Below are positions 1-9,380 of a DNA stretch of 64,000 nt, in pieces. The translations under genes and the position numbers were made by a program. The number at the start of each line of letters is the position of its first letter. Position 1 is the first letter of the stretch. Origin of the DNA: DAOSWM01 sp035380045 (GTDB lineage: Bacteria; Bacteroidota; Bacteroidia; Bacteroidales; Tenuifilaceae); NCBI GenBank assembly GCA_035380045.1, contig DAOSWM010000012.1, forward strand, positions 1 to 64,000. Direction: 5' to 3'. Under the pieces are notes generated by a model. That model did no database searches. It saw only the letters and a list, made by a program, of their open reading frames with translations, and was not told the DNA's origin.

Positions 1-1
1 T

Positions 2-1429
2 TACATAATTGATAAAAAGAATAATAAACAATACTTTTTTGTTGATAACAGCAGCATTTTTAAAGCGTACATCTATAAAAATTCAATTTCTACATCGTTT
101 ATTGAAATTATTGATAATTTCAAAGATATTTCTGTAGAAAACCTTAACCATTCAGGTGTTGTTGAATTTCTTCACTTTGGATTTACTTACTTTGAGAACA
201 CGTTAATTAATGATATTTATAAAATTAGCGGAAATGATTTCTATGTTTTTGAAGATGATAAACTAATTAAAAAAGAAAAGGGTTTACAGCCAATTAATTC
301 CGAGGCTCAAATTAATTTCGATCAGTTTTTCAAGGATTTGATTTATGCTGTTAATGGTTTAAAGGTTTCACTTGATTTAACCGGAGGTTTTGATTCTAGG
401 TTAATTCTTAGCTACTTTCAAAAAAATGGAGCAGATTTTGAACTTGCAATCAGCGGAATGAAAGGGAATAGTGATATTGAGATAGCAAGCAAACTTTCCA
501 AAATTGTTAAAAAAGAATTTTGCCCAACTTTTCATTCGTTAGATTCTTTAAACGAAGAAACTTTAAAATCAATTTTTATTAATTCCGATTCCCAGATTGA
601 TATTCTTGAATACCACAGGAATAGCCAGTTGAATTATGACAGAAATTCTCGTGGAGTTGAACTACAAATTAGTGGTGTTGGAGGCGAACTTTACAAGGAT
701 TTCTGGTGGTTGCAGGATTTTCCGTTCTATAATAGTAGTAAAATTAACATTGAAAAACTCTATAATCTAAGGATTGAAAGTTCAACCTTTCCCCACTCAA
801 TTTTCGAAGATAAGTTGAAAGAATACTCTTTAACACTGAAAAGTAACACTGTTAATCATTTAGAAAAGTTCATTCTCGGTTCGAACACAGAAACTTACGA
901 TAATATTTACTATAGCTATAAAATGAATACTAACGCAGGTGTGTACTTAACTATTGCAAATAATTTTTTCACAGCATACGCACCTTTACTCGAAAACGAG
1001 TTAGTAAAAGTGGGTTTTAACTTAAAAAGAAGACAGCGGTTTTACAATAATTTCCATAGGAATAAAATAACACAAAACAGCTCAAGGATTTCAAGAGTTA
1101 GAACTACCGAAGGAATATCAGCTTCATCATTTTGGCTTGATAAAATAATTGATATTATTTACTACGTAGCCGATAAAACCAAACGATTAATAAAACAAAT
1201 TCTGAGAAAAATATATAATATAACTTACTTACAGGAAACCCCTACAAATCCTAAAATCTATTCAATAATTAAATCAAATTCAGTTTTTGAAGATCATTTA
1301 AAAATTTTAAAAGAGAACAACATTCTTAAAAGTGATTTGAATGAAAATCAAATCCCCGATAAACTTATAGGTAGAATTTTAACTTTAGGTTGTTTCGTTA
1401 AAAGAGTAAAACAAAATTCAGGAAGGTAA
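2..1429 (+). CDS. Asparagine synthase-like protein, 5' end cut by window edge
   Basis: The frame is open from base 2 to the stop at 1427-1429, about 475 residues, so the true start lies outside the window. An ATP-pyrophosphatase loop is seen as SLDLTGGFDSRLIL (bases about 365-406), matching the SGGxDS-type motif of AsnB-class amidotransferases. The region before it would correspond to the end of a glutaminase-like domain, but the N-terminal Cys cannot be checked. Proteins of this class make asparagine or form amide bonds in surface-polysaccharide or peptide pathways. The rest of the C-terminal half is divergent, so I infer an accessory asparagine-synthase-like enzyme rather than housekeeping AsnB. 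Internal ATGs, such as the one at 923, are not starts, because the frame is coding throughout. Confidence 0.7.
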   Translation, partial: YIIDKKNNKQYFFVDNSSIFKAYIYKNSISTSFIEIIDNFKDISVENLNHSGVVEFLHFGFTYFENTLINDIYKISGNDFYVFEDDKLIKKEKGLQPINSEAQINFDQFFKDLIYAVNGLKVSLDLTGGFDSRLILSYFQKNGADFELAISGMKGNSDIEIASKLSKIVKKEFCPTFHSLDSLNEETLKSIFINSDSQIDILEYHRNSQLNYDRNSRGVELQISGVGGELYKDFWWLQDFPFYNSSKINIEKLYNLRIESSTFPHSIFEDKLKEYSLTLKSNTVNHLEKFILGSNTETYDNIYYSYKMNTNAGVYLTIANNFFTAYAPLLENELVKVGFNLKRRQRFYNNFHRNKITQNSSRISRVRTTEGISASSFWLDKIIDIIYYVADKTKRLIKQILRKIYNITYLQETPTNPKIYSIIKSNSVFEDHLKILKENNILKSDLNENQIPDKLIGRILTLGCFVKRVKQNSGR

Positions 1430-1434
1430 ATAAA

Positions 1435-1665
1435 GTGAGTTCGATGTGAGAGCAAATTAAGTGCCGATTAATAAGGTAATAAGGTTTTGTTTTGTCTCTC
1501 ACTATGGCTATTTGAAGAGCAATAAGGTTAATATCGACTAAAAACCTTGTTTTTCATTACTAGCCATAGTAATAATTCTATCCTTTGTTGGATTAATTCC
1601 TTGTTAAATAACAGATTGCCCTATGGCAGCAATCGAAAAAATGTATTTCCTTAGCTCGAACTCAC
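1435..1665. repeat. MITE-like dispersed repeat, family A, copy 1
   Basis: A non-coding element of about 231 bp bounded by inverted ends: GTGAGTTCGA at 1435-1444 and TCGAACTCAC at 1656-1665. A second copy lies at 55214-55478. The copies share the ends and internal blocks such as AATAAGGTAATAA, GTTTTGTCTCTC, an ACTAAAAACCTT segment and a CAGATTGC...TGGCAGCAAT segment. Inside this copy ACTATGGCTA (1501-1510) is perfectly inverted as TAGCCATAGT (1561-1570), so a single strand could fold into a long hairpin. No ORF is present. It starts six bases after the stop of the upstream gene and could also act as a transcript 3' structure. Confidence 0.7.
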
Positions 1666-1776
1666 GTTAATTAAAATTAATACGAAGTAAAATAACGTAA
1701 CAATACATTTTCAACGATTTCTAATAGCTATAAATACGGATTGCCAGTTACTAATAACATAGATAAATATATTGGG

Positions 1777-1807
1777 TTGAATGGTGCCAAAACTTTTTGT
1801 AAGTTTG
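1777..1807 (+). promoter_or_regulatory. Bacteroidota-type promoter for the symporter gene
   Basis: TTG at 1777-1779, a 20-base spacer, then TAAGTTTG at 1800-1807. This fits the TTG/TTTG-N19-21-TAnnTTTG consensus of the Bacteroidota primary sigma factor. The symporter ATG is at 1893, leaving a leader of about 75-80 bases. The 1666-1776 stretch upstream shows nothing else recognisable. Confidence 0.5.
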
Positions 1808-1892
1808 TCGGCGTGAAAACGTTTGCGTAAATTTTTTAAACGTATTGATTACTAGATATAAATAGAATATAAACACAACTAATACCTTCTTT

Positions 1893-3359
1893 ATGGCAGT
1901 AAAAATAGCGGTTATTGCGCTTTACGCGCTAATGATTATTATAGTTGGAATTTACGGATTAAAACGTACCAAGTCATTCAATGACTTTTTTCTCGGTGGA
2001 GGTAATGTTGGCCCGTGGATGACAGCTTTTTCTTATGGAACAGCATACTTTTCAGCAGTTCTTTTTATAGGTTTTGCTGGGAAAATTGGATGGAGTTTCG
2101 GGTTATCAGGGTTATGGATCGCTCTTTTTAATGCAGTTGTTGGCGTTTTTGGCGTTTGGGCATTTTTTGGTTGGAAAATTAAAAAGATGTCGGGGGAGTA
2201 TGGCGTTTCAACCATGAGTGAATTTCTTGAGAAAAGGTATAGCAGCCCATTCCTAAAAATGGCTGCAGTAGCTGTAATTTTTATTTTTATGATACCATAT
2301 TCAGCGGCAGTATTCATGGGGCTTTCGTATCTTTTTGAGAGCAGTTTTGGGATTGAATACTGGCAGGCGCTTCTTTTTATGGGAATATTCACTGCAATCT
2401 ACATCGTTCTTGGCGGCTACAAATCAATGGCGTTGATTGATATGATTTTTGGGATGATAATGACCGTTAGCGTAATAATTTTATATTTCTTTGCAACCAA
2501 CAAGGGGGGTGGAATTCCAAATATTGTTGATACTTTGGCTGCCATCCAGCCAAAACTTGCAAAACCGGTTGGCCCTCCAGGTTTCTGGCCACTTTTTTCG
2601 CTGGTATTCTTAACAAGTGTTGCTCCGTTTGCAATGCCCCAGCTGGTGCAGAAATTCTATGCCATTCGCGATAAAAAATCGGTGAAGGTTGGCATGTTTG
2701 CTTCAACAATTTTTGCAGTGTTAATTGGTGGAGTAGCATACTTTTTGGGTTCAACAACTCGCATTTTCTTATCACCTGAAAATTCTCCAAATACCTTTGC
2801 AGATGGTAAACCGATTTTTGATAAGTTGATGCCGGAGCTACTCACAAGCATTATTCCTCCATCGCTTTCAGTAATTATTTTGCTGCTCATTCTTTCCGCA
2901 TCTATGTCAACTTTGGCTGCACTTGTGCTGATATCAAGCTCATCGGTAACCAAGGATTTTTATGCGGGTTTTGTAAAGAAGGATGCATCCGATAAATCGT
3001 TAACTATACTAATGAGGGTAATGAGCGGCGTTTTTGTGCTGCTTGCAGTTCTTCTTGCTTTAGTTGAGTTTGATGTAATTGTTGAGATTCTAGGAATCTC
3101 GTGGGGTGCAATTGGAGCGTTCTTCCTCGGACCCTTCGTATGGGGACTATTTAGCAAGAAGGTAAATAGGAATGGGGCAGTTGCCTCTGCTTTACTGGGA
3201 TTGGGAACTTGTCTCGTTTTGTACTTTATGGGAGTTGGTGTTGAAACCGGAGTTAGAGTTCCCTGGTATTTTACATCTCCCGGCGCAGGAACAATTGGCA
3301 TGCTGGTTTCATTATTTGTAAATCCCATTGTAAGTTTAGTTGGCGTAAACAATAAATAA
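1893..3359 (+). CDS. Sodium:solute symporter (SSS/SLC5 family)
   Basis: A 488-residue polytopic inner-membrane protein with about 13 hydrophobic segments. The N-terminal part carries SSS-family features, including YGTAYFSAVLFIGFAG after TM1 and a TMSEFLEKRY stretch near residue 110, which resembles the TMPEFLxxRY signature. It should import an organic solute with Na+; the substrate cannot be read from the sequence. It is followed after 5 bases by the HEPN/MNT pair and then an ADP-forming acyl-CoA synthetase, which may hint at a carboxylate substrate. Na+ supply would come from the Nqr pump encoded at 10-16 kb. The ATG follows a recognisable TAnnTTTG promoter and no strong Shine-Dalgarno, as is usual in this phylum. 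Confidence 0.85.
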   Translation: MAVKIAVIALYALMIIIVGIYGLKRTKSFNDFFLGGGNVGPWMTAFSYGTAYFSAVLFIGFAGKIGWSFGLSGLWIALFNAVVGVFGVWAFFGWKIKKMSGEYGVSTMSEFLEKRYSSPFLKMAAVAVIFIFMIPYSAAVFMGLSYLFESSFGIEYWQALLFMGIFTAIYIVLGGYKSMALIDMIFGMIMTVSVIILYFFATNKGGGIPNIVDTLAAIQPKLAKPVGPPGFWPLFSLVFLTSVAPFAMPQLVQKFYAIRDKKSVKVGMFASTIFAVLIGGVAYFLGSTTRIFLSPENSPNTFADGKPIFDKLMPELLTSIIPPSLSVIILLLILSASMSTLAALVLISSSSVTKDFYAGFVKKDASDKSLTILMRVMSGVFVLLAVLLALVEFDVIVEILGISWGAIGAFFLGPFVWGLFSKKVNRNGAVASALLGLGTCLVLYFMGVGVETGVRVPWYFTSPGAGTIGMLVSLFVNPIVSLVGVNNK

Positions 3360-3364
3360 TTAAG

Positions 3365-3766
3365 ATGATGAATCTTGATATCAGGTGGATACAACGATTT
3401 GAAAATTTCAATAAAGCATTAGCGCAATTATCAAAATTTATTGAAAAAGGGGAACTGAATGAACTCGAAATGCAAGGGATTATTCAATCATTTGAGTACA
3501 CCTACGAGTTAGCGTGGAATGTGATGAAAGATTTTTTAAAGGAGAAGGGAAATCAGAATATTTTTGGTTCGAGAGATGCTATAACTGAATCGTACAAATT
3601 AGGGTTAATCGCTAATGGTGATGGTTGGATGAATATGTTTAAAGACCGGAATCAAACTAGTCATACTTATAACGAGGAGGTTGTAAACCAGATTTACAAG
3701 AATATTACTGAACATTACTTTCAACTTTTCATCGATTTTCAATCGAAAATGTCACAATTGAAATGA
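3365..3766 (+). CDS. HEPN-domain toxin-like protein (HI0074/HepT family)
   Basis: A 133-residue all-helical protein of the HI0074 'nucleotidyltransferase substrate-binding' family. It keeps the HEPN ribonuclease motif R-x4-H-x-Y as RNQTSHTY near residues 98-105. In studied HepT/MntA systems this protein is an RNase toxin silenced by AMPylation of the Tyr in that motif. Its stop overlaps the start of the MNT partner (ATGA, bases 3763-3766), the usual coupled arrangement. It begins 5 bases after the symporter stop, so it is probably read from the symporter promoter. ATG ATG at 3365-3370 leaves two equivalent starts. Confidence 0.85.
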   Translation: MMNLDIRWIQRFENFNKALAQLSKFIEKGELNELEMQGIIQSFEYTYELAWNVMKDFLKEKGNQNIFGSRDAITESYKLGLIANGDGWMNMFKDRNQTSHTYNEEVVNQIYKNITEHYFQLFIDFQSKMSQLK

Positions 3767-4068
3767 GATTTGGGTTAAAAGACAGCACTATTGAACAGGT
3801 AAATAATACTTTTACTCAGTTCCCTCTTGTTGAAAGAGTTATCATTTACGGATCGCGAGCAAAAGGGGATTTTGAGGAAGGCTCTGATATCGATATAACT
3901 TTAATAGGAGAGAATATAACTCAAAATTATCTCAACAAAATCAGTTTGAAACTCGACGATCTTCTGTTGCCCTATAAATTTGATATTTCAGTATTTAATC
4001 AAATTAGTAATCCTAATCTTGTTGATCATATTCAGCGGATTGGGCAAGTATTTTACGAAAAGAAATAA
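3763..4068 (+). CDS. Minimal nucleotidyltransferase (MntA-type antitoxin)
   Basis: A 101-residue protein with the nucleotidyltransferase-fold signature GSRAKGDFEEGSDIDI near residues 30-45 (GSxAxG...SDxD, two metal-binding Asp). The family member MntA transfers AMP onto its partner HEPN toxin and so neutralises it. Here it overlaps the HEPN gene by 4 bases, and together they form a complete type VII toxin-antitoxin pair. No operator palindrome is evident upstream. The pair sits inside a metabolic gene run: the acyl-CoA synthetase begins 20 bases after the stop. Confidence 0.85.
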   Translation: MRFGLKDSTIEQVNNTFTQFPLVERVIIYGSRAKGDFEEGSDIDITLIGENITQNYLNKISLKLDDLLLPYKFDISVFNQISNPNLVDHIQRIGQVFYEKK

Positions 4069-4088
4069 CTTAAAAGAAATAATTTGAA

Positions 4089-6149
4089 ATGATTACACAA
4101 CAACTCCTAAATCCTCGCAGCATTGTAGTTGTAGGAGGTTCCGATGACATCCAGAAACCCGGTGGTAAGGTTTTAAAAAACCTAATTGACCATAAGTTTG
4201 GAGGATTCCTTTACGTTGCAAACCCTAAACTTGATGAGGTGCAGGGAATAAAATCGTACCGCGATGTTACCGAACTTCCTCGGGTAGATTTGGCCATTCT
4301 GGCCATTGCTGCTAAGTTCTGCCCCCAAACTGTTGAAATTCTGGCGAAACAGAAGGAAACTCGTGCATTCATAATCCTGTCAGCAGGATTCCACGAGGAG
4401 AGTGAGGAGGGAGCAAGGCTTGAGGAACAGATTGTGAAAACGATTAACGAAACCGGTGGTTGTCTCATTGGGCCAAACTGTATTGGAGTGATGAACTCAA
4501 ACTATGCGGGTGTTTTTACAACTCCAATTCCAAAACTCAACCCCAAAGGAGTCGATTTTATTTCTGGCTCGGGAGCAACCGCAGTTTTCATAATGGAGGC
4601 TAGTATGCCAAAAGGGTTGGAGTTTGCATCAGTTTACAGTGTAGGAAACAGTGCCCAGCTGGGAGTTGAGGATGTACTGGAATATTTGGATAACAGCTTC
4701 GATCCCGCAACAAGTTCGCATGTAAAGCTTCTTTATGTAGAAAGTATTAACAAACCCGATAAACTTCTTAAACACGCATCTTCACTAATTAGCAAAGGAT
4801 GTAAAATTGCTGCAATAAAAAGTGGAGGATCAGAAGCTGGAAGCCGTGCTGCAAGTTCGCATACCGGTGCGCTTGCCAGCAGCGATGTGGCTGTTGAAGC
4901 GCTTTTCCGCAAAGCGGGAATTGTTCGTTGTAACGGACGCGAGGAGTTGGCAACCGTAGCCTCAATTTTCATGCATCCCGAATTAACTGGGAAACGAATT
5001 GCAATAATTACCCATGCCGGTGGACCGGCAGTTATGCTCACCGATGCGCTCTCGAACAACAAACTGGAGATTCCTTCAATTGAGGGGCCGAAGGCAAAAG
5101 CGCTGCTTGAGAAGCTTTTCCCAGGTTCGTCGGTTGCAAATCCAATCGATTTTTTAGCAACAGGAACGGCTGAGCAGCTGGGGTACATTATCGATGCCTG
5201 CGAGAATGATTTTGATAATGTGGATGCAATGGCAGTTATTTTCGGTAGTCCCGGACTTTTCCCCGTTTACGATGTGTACGATTTGCTTGACCAGAAGATG
5301 AAGGAGTGCAAAAAACCAATCTACCCAATCCTCCCGTCAATTATTAACGTAAAGGATGAGATTGAGCATTTCCTCGCCAAGGAGCGAGTAAACTTCCCCG
5401 ATGAGGTTGTTTTTGGGAATGCGCTGGCAAAAGTTTACCATACTCCAAAACCGCAACCTGCTGAACCAAAATTACCCGAGGTTGATAAAGCCGCCATAAG
5501 AAATGTAATTGACGGAGCATCCAACGGTTACCTTTCTCCTGAGAATGTTCAAAAACTACTTGATGCCGCAGGAATTACTCGTGCCGGCGAAGCGGTTGTT
5601 GCTTCTGCTGAGGATGCGGTTTCTGCTGCGCAGAAGTTAGGATTTCCGGTTGTGATGAAGGTTGTTGGCCCGGTTCATAAATCCGATGTTGGTGGTGTTG
5701 TGCTGAACGTGAAGAATGCTGAAACTGTTGCATCGGAATTTAACAGGATGATAAAAATAAAGGATACTACGGCAATCCTTATTCAGCCAATGCTTTCGGG
5801 CGTTGAACTTTTTGTTGGTGCGAAACGTGAGGATAAGTTTGGACACATGGTTCTCTGCGGATTGGGTGGAATTTTTATTGAAGTTCTGAAGGATGTAAAT
5901 GCCGGGTTGGCACCAATTTCTACCGATGAAGCGTTGAGCATGATTCAACGTTTAAAGAGTTACAAGATTCTTCAGGGAGTTCGCGGTCAGGAGCCTGTAA
6001 ACGAGCAGCATTTTGCTGAGATGGTTTCACGAGTTTCAGCATTAGTGAAAGTTGCGCCTGAAATTTTTGAGATGGATTTGAACCCACTCCTTGGCCGCAA
6101 GGAAAAGGTTGTGGCTGTTGATGCCAGGATTCGAATCGAAAAGGAGTAA
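4089..6149 (+). CDS. Acyl-CoA synthetase, ADP-forming (fused alpha-beta)
   Basis: A 686-residue fusion. Order: CoA-binding Rossmann domain (about 5-130), succinyl-CoA-ligase-like domain (about 150-300) with the phosphohistidine candidate His258 in ASSHTGALASSD, a third CoA-ligase domain, then an ATP-grasp domain (about 465-680). ADP-forming acetate-CoA ligases convert acyl-CoA, ADP and Pi to the free acid, CoA and ATP, saving energy in fermentation of sugars or amino acids; the reaction is reversible. The order matches archaeal and bacterial Acd fusions, not AMP-forming Acs. The acyl specificity is unknown. It lies 20 bases after mntA and 4 bases before a cupin gene, so it is probably in the symporter operon. 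Confidence 0.85.
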   Translation: MITQQLLNPRSIVVVGGSDDIQKPGGKVLKNLIDHKFGGFLYVANPKLDEVQGIKSYRDVTELPRVDLAILAIAAKFCPQTVEILAKQKETRAFIILSAGFHEESEEGARLEEQIVKTINETGGCLIGPNCIGVMNSNYAGVFTTPIPKLNPKGVDFISGSGATAVFIMEASMPKGLEFASVYSVGNSAQLGVEDVLEYLDNSFDPATSSHVKLLYVESINKPDKLLKHASSLISKGCKIAAIKSGGSEAGSRAASSHTGALASSDVAVEALFRKAGIVRCNGREELATVASIFMHPELTGKRIAIITHAGGPAVMLTDALSNNKLEIPSIEGPKAKALLEKLFPGSSVANPIDFLATGTAEQLGYIIDACENDFDNVDAMAVIFGSPGLFPVYDVYDLLDQKMKECKKPIYPILPSIINVKDEIEHFLAKERVNFPDEVVFGNALAKVYHTPKPQPAEPKLPEVDKAAIRNVIDGASNGYLSPENVQKLLDAAGITRAGEAVVASAEDAVSAAQKLGFPVVMKVVGPVHKSDVGGVVLNVKNAETVASEFNRMIKIKDTTAILIQPMLSGVELFVGAKREDKFGHMVLCGLGGIFIEVLKDVNAGLAPISTDEALSMIQRLKSYKILQGVRGQEPVNEQHFAEMVSRVSALVKVAPEIFEMDLNPLLGRKEKVVAVDARIRIEKE

Positions 6150-6153
6150 CTAT

Positions 6154-6459
6154 ATGAGGAGTATTTCACTTGACAATGCCGAGAAGGTTCCCTTTAACCT
6201 CGATGGGCGAAAAATGTTTATTAGCGAAAAGGTTGAAATAATTCACCTAACGTTAAAACCTGGCGAGGTACTCGATAAACATACCAATCCTTTTAATGTG
6301 GTTTTCTACATTCTGGAAGGTTCAGGAGTTGTAGAAACCGAGGATGAATCAAAGTTGGTTGAACCGGATATGACGATTGAAATTCAGAAAGGGATTCCGC
6401 GTGGAATAAAGAATACATCAAACCATATTCTTCGGTTACTAGTGGTGAAAATTCTATAA
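6154..6459 (+). CDS. Small cupin-domain protein
   Basis: A 101-residue single-domain cupin. The first cupin motif is visible as PGEVLDKHTNPFNVVFYILEG (residues about 37-57), and a second beta-strand block EIQKGIPRGIKN follows near 77-88. Only one His of the usual metal set is obvious. I chose the ATG at 6154, four bases after the synthetase stop, because AAGGAG lies just before it. Upstream in-frame starts would overlap the synthetase. Its role is unknown; position suggests a small-molecule or carboxylate sensor or accessory protein for the upstream enzyme. A strong terminator follows. Confidence 0.75.
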   Translation: MRSISLDNAEKVPFNLDGRKMFISEKVEIIHLTLKPGEVLDKHTNPFNVVFYILEGSGVVETEDESKLVEPDMTIEIQKGIPRGIKNTSNHILRLLVVKIL

Positions 6460-6460
6460 A

Positions 6461-6492
6461 AAAAGGAGGCTAAAAACTAGCCTCCTTTTTTT
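6461..6492. terminator. Bidirectional intrinsic terminator
   Basis: The stem GGAGGCTA (6465-6472) / TAGCCTCC (6478-6485) has a 5-base loop. A-rich sequence precedes it and a T-run follows (6486-6492). It sits between the convergent cupin and M16 protease genes and can serve both strands. Confidence 0.85.
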
Positions 6493-6509
6493 ATATGTAT
6501 AGGACAAAT

Positions 6510-9380
6510 TTAGTACTTAAATATTTTAGTGCTACTTATGTTTACAACTTTGCCTATCGTTTTAAGTTGTTTCTTATCAAATAGTTTAGTGTTAACAACT
6601 ATTCCAATTGCAATAGGTTTTTCCTTAAATTTTTGGTTGTAGAATTCCATCATTTCTTCGAATGATGTAGCATTGTATCCTTCTACTAATTTAATGCGAG
6701 GATCTTCTTTGTACCCCGATTGCATCCAGTTTTCAACCACCTGGGTTAGCTGTCGTTTTGTAGGTGATGAAGAAACAGTTGCCTGGAAGAGGTAATCCTT
6801 AATATTTCCCATCCTTTCTGGATGTTCAGGCATGCTTTTAATTAGGTTCAAGAATTCATTAACTGCATCAAGAGTTTTGTCACCTTGGGTTCCAATGTAT
6901 CCTGTAAACATTGATTTTCGGCCTGGAACAGGAGGAATACTGTAGTTTGCACTTGCTGTATAAGCGAAAGAACGTAACTCGCGAAGTTCCTGAAGAACCA
7001 ATCCGTTGAACCCTCCGCCAAAGTACTGGTTAAATGCATCAATAACAGGCCTTTGTTCGTGTTGGTACTCGTCACCTTCACCAAATATGTATATATCACC
7101 CTGACGAACACTTTTATTGTTGAGCAAAAATATTGTGTTTTCAGAATATTTTGTGGTAGCAATCGAAACGGGAGAATCGCTCTTCTTGAGGTTTGATGGG
7201 AATGCCAAGCTTTTTGTTAACACATCTTTTACCTCATTATACGAAAGCTTACCTGTGTAATGTACAGAGGTTTCATATTTAGTAGCTTCAATAAAATTTG
7301 CGGCCAACTTTGATACGGATAGTTCAAGAACCTCTGAGTTTGTTAAACGGTTAAGGTACCTCGAATTTTCACCATACTTAATGTATTCATTTAGAGCATC
7401 CGACTGCATGTCCTTGTCTTTTGATTCCATCATTCTGGAACCAAGTTGGTTTCCAATAAGGCTGTTTCTCTGCTTTTCATCCATTGAGGGCATTAGGAAA
7501 GCGCTGGATAGTAACTTACAGGCTCTAAGTAGGTTGTCTTCGTTTCCAATTAAATTGACATAGGTATAACTTCTGTCATTCGAGAAGTATACGGTGCAAC
7601 CAAGTTTACTAAATTCCCTTTTCAACTCGTATGGAGTGTAAAGAGCCATGATTCCTGCTCTATTCATGAGGCTAACGCTGAAATCAAGGCCAGGAATCTT
7701 TGCGCTACCGGCACCATACTTTAATGTTAGCGAAAAAATGTTGCTTTCAGGGTTCTCTGCGTGAAAAAGGGTAACTCCTTGTGCTAGTTCTCCTTTCGAG
7801 AAGTCGTTGTTGAAATCGATGGGCTTAAAGGGAGGAACTTCTACTTTTTCATCCAACCATAGCTTTGCAAAAGCGGATGTTTTTCCTGCTGCTGGAACTA
7901 TCGGTTTGTATTCAGGTTTTGGTAGCTTGTCCTTTTTGGGTTCACCTGTGTGTGAATGGAACGCCAGGTAGGGTTTATCCAAATACTTTTTAGCAACGGC
8001 AATCACATCCTCCTTGCTTATTTGTTTAATAAGCTCAATGTAGTTCTCTAATTCTTCAACTGTCATATCGTTCCCATATGCTTGTGCCAGCATCATCCCG
8101 TAGCTTAGGTTCGACTCCTTCGATAATTCAAAATCTAGGATGAACTCATCTTTCACCGATTCAATAAGCCAATCGTCAATTTGCCCATTCATTAGTTCTT
8201 CTAACGATTGTTGAATGATTTTTTCCACACTGCTTAGAGAACCATAAGTTCTCTGCATGCCATCGTATACAGGAATCCCAAAAATTCTGATTCCACCAGC
8301 TTGACGCTGTGAGGATACTGAAACAGAAATGTGTTGAACATCACCATCGAGTACAATCTTATCGAGGATTCCTGTTTTATTGCTATTTGTAAGTACGCTG
8401 CTTAGAACTTCCAACTTATAGGAATCATCTGAATCTGATGGTGCTCCCTTGTATCCCATCATCAAAACAGGCATTGGGGTTAACTTGCTCTTAACAGTAA
8501 TCTTCTCTTCAATAACTGGTTCTGCAATTTTATTTCGTTGAATATCCTTTTTTGGTTCCCACTTCCCAAGAGTTTCTTCAACTAGTTTCTTTGCCTCATC
8601 CGCTTTAATATCGCCAGAAAGAACCAGTGCCATATTTGAAGGGATATAGAATGTGTTGTAAAACTCAATTAGCTTGCTTATCGATGGTGTTTTCAGGTGT
8701 TCAGTTACGCCAATAATAGAACGTGAATAGGGATTTCCCTCTCCGTATAGATTGTGGTTAAACTCTTCGAATAGGACCTGGAATGGGTCGTCGCTATACA
8801 TGTTCTTTTCTTCGTAAACGGTTTCGAGTTCAGCCTGAAATCCTCTGAAAACAGGGTTTTCATATCTGTCGGCTTGAAGAACCAGCCATTTCTTTAGCAT
8901 GAATGATGGGAAAACATTGAAGTAGTATGTCATATCATAGCTGGTGGCAGCATTTAGCGCTGTTCCTCCCATTGCCTGAACAAGGTTGCTAAACTCGTTA
9001 TTTATTGTATACTGACCCGCTAACAACGATTCTTCGTTTATTTTTAGCTGTATGGCTTCCCTCTCTTCTTCGGGTGCCAGAGCTAGCTGATCGTAGAGTT
9101 CAATAATTTTTTCATAATGAACTTTTTCTTTTTCCCAATCGGTTGTTCCTACGTTTTGTGAACCTTTAAAAAGCATGTGTTCCAGATAGTGGGCTAGCCC
9201 GGTAGCATCAGTTGGTTCGTCAACCGAACCTGCTTTTACTACAATGCTTCCAAAAATAGAAGGTGTTTTGGAGTCTTCATTTACAATTACAGTGAGCCCA
9301 TTATCAAGCTTGAATGTGCTAATTTGCCCTTTAAGGGTAAAGGTTAGAAAAAGCAAGGACAATAAAACGATTTTTTTCAT
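6510..9380 (-). CDS. M16 (pitrilysin/insulinase) family metallopeptidase, exported
   Basis: A 956-residue zinc protease with an N-terminal Sec signal peptide (about residues 1-19). The inverted zinc motif HxxEH is HYLEH at 64-68. The third ligand Glu probably lies in AELETVYEEK (183-192), after an insertion of about 50 residues (about 85-130) that lengthens the usual spacing. A second, catalytically inactive M16 repeat fills the C-terminal half, as in one-chain M16 enzymes. It should degrade peptides in the periplasm or at the outer membrane. The gene stands alone: convergent with the cupin gene, and preceded by a long non-coding region. Confidence 0.9.
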   Translation of the reverse strand: MKKIVLLSLLFLTFTLKGQISTFKLDNGLTVIVNEDSKTPSIFGSIVVKAGSVDEPTDATGLAHYLEHMLFKGSQNVGTTDWEKEKVHYEKIIELYDQLALAPEEEREAIQLKINEESLLAGQYTINNEFSNLVQAMGGTALNAATSYDMTYYFNVFPSFMLKKWLVLQADRYENPVFRGFQAELETVYEEKNMYSDDPFQVLFEEFNHNLYGEGNPYSRSIIGVTEHLKTPSISKLIEFYNTFYIPSNMALVLSGDIKADEAKKLVEETLGKWEPKKDIQRNKIAEPVIEEKITVKSKLTPMPVLMMGYKGAPSDSDDSYKLEVLSSVLTNSNKTGILDKIVLDGDVQHISVSVSSQRQAGGIRIFGIPVYDGMQRTYGSLSSVEKIIQQSLEELMNGQIDDWLIESVKDEFILDFELSKESNLSYGMMLAQAYGNDMTVEELENYIELIKQISKEDVIAVAKKYLDKPYLAFHSHTGEPKKDKLPKPEYKPIVPAAGKTSAFAKLWLDEKVEVPPFKPIDFNNDFSKGELAQGVTLFHAENPESNIFSLTLKYGAGSAKIPGLDFSVSLMNRAGIMALYTPYELKREFSKLGCTVYFSNDRSYTYVNLIGNEDNLLRACKLLSSAFLMPSMDEKQRNSLIGNQLGSRMMESKDKDMQSDALNEYIKYGENSRYLNRLTNSEVLELSVSKLAANFIEATKYETSVHYTGKLSYNEVKDVLTKSLAFPSNLKKSDSPVSIATTKYSENTIFLLNNKSVRQGDIYIFGEGDEYQHEQRPVIDAFNQYFGGGFNGLVLQELRELRSFAYTASANYSIPPVPGRKSMFTGYIGTQGDKTLDAVNEFLNLIKSMPEHPERMGNIKDYLFQATVSSSPTKRQLTQVVENWMQSGYKEDPRIKLVEGYNATSFEEMMEFYNQKFKEKPIAIGIVVNTKLFDKKQLKTIGKVVNISSTKIFKY

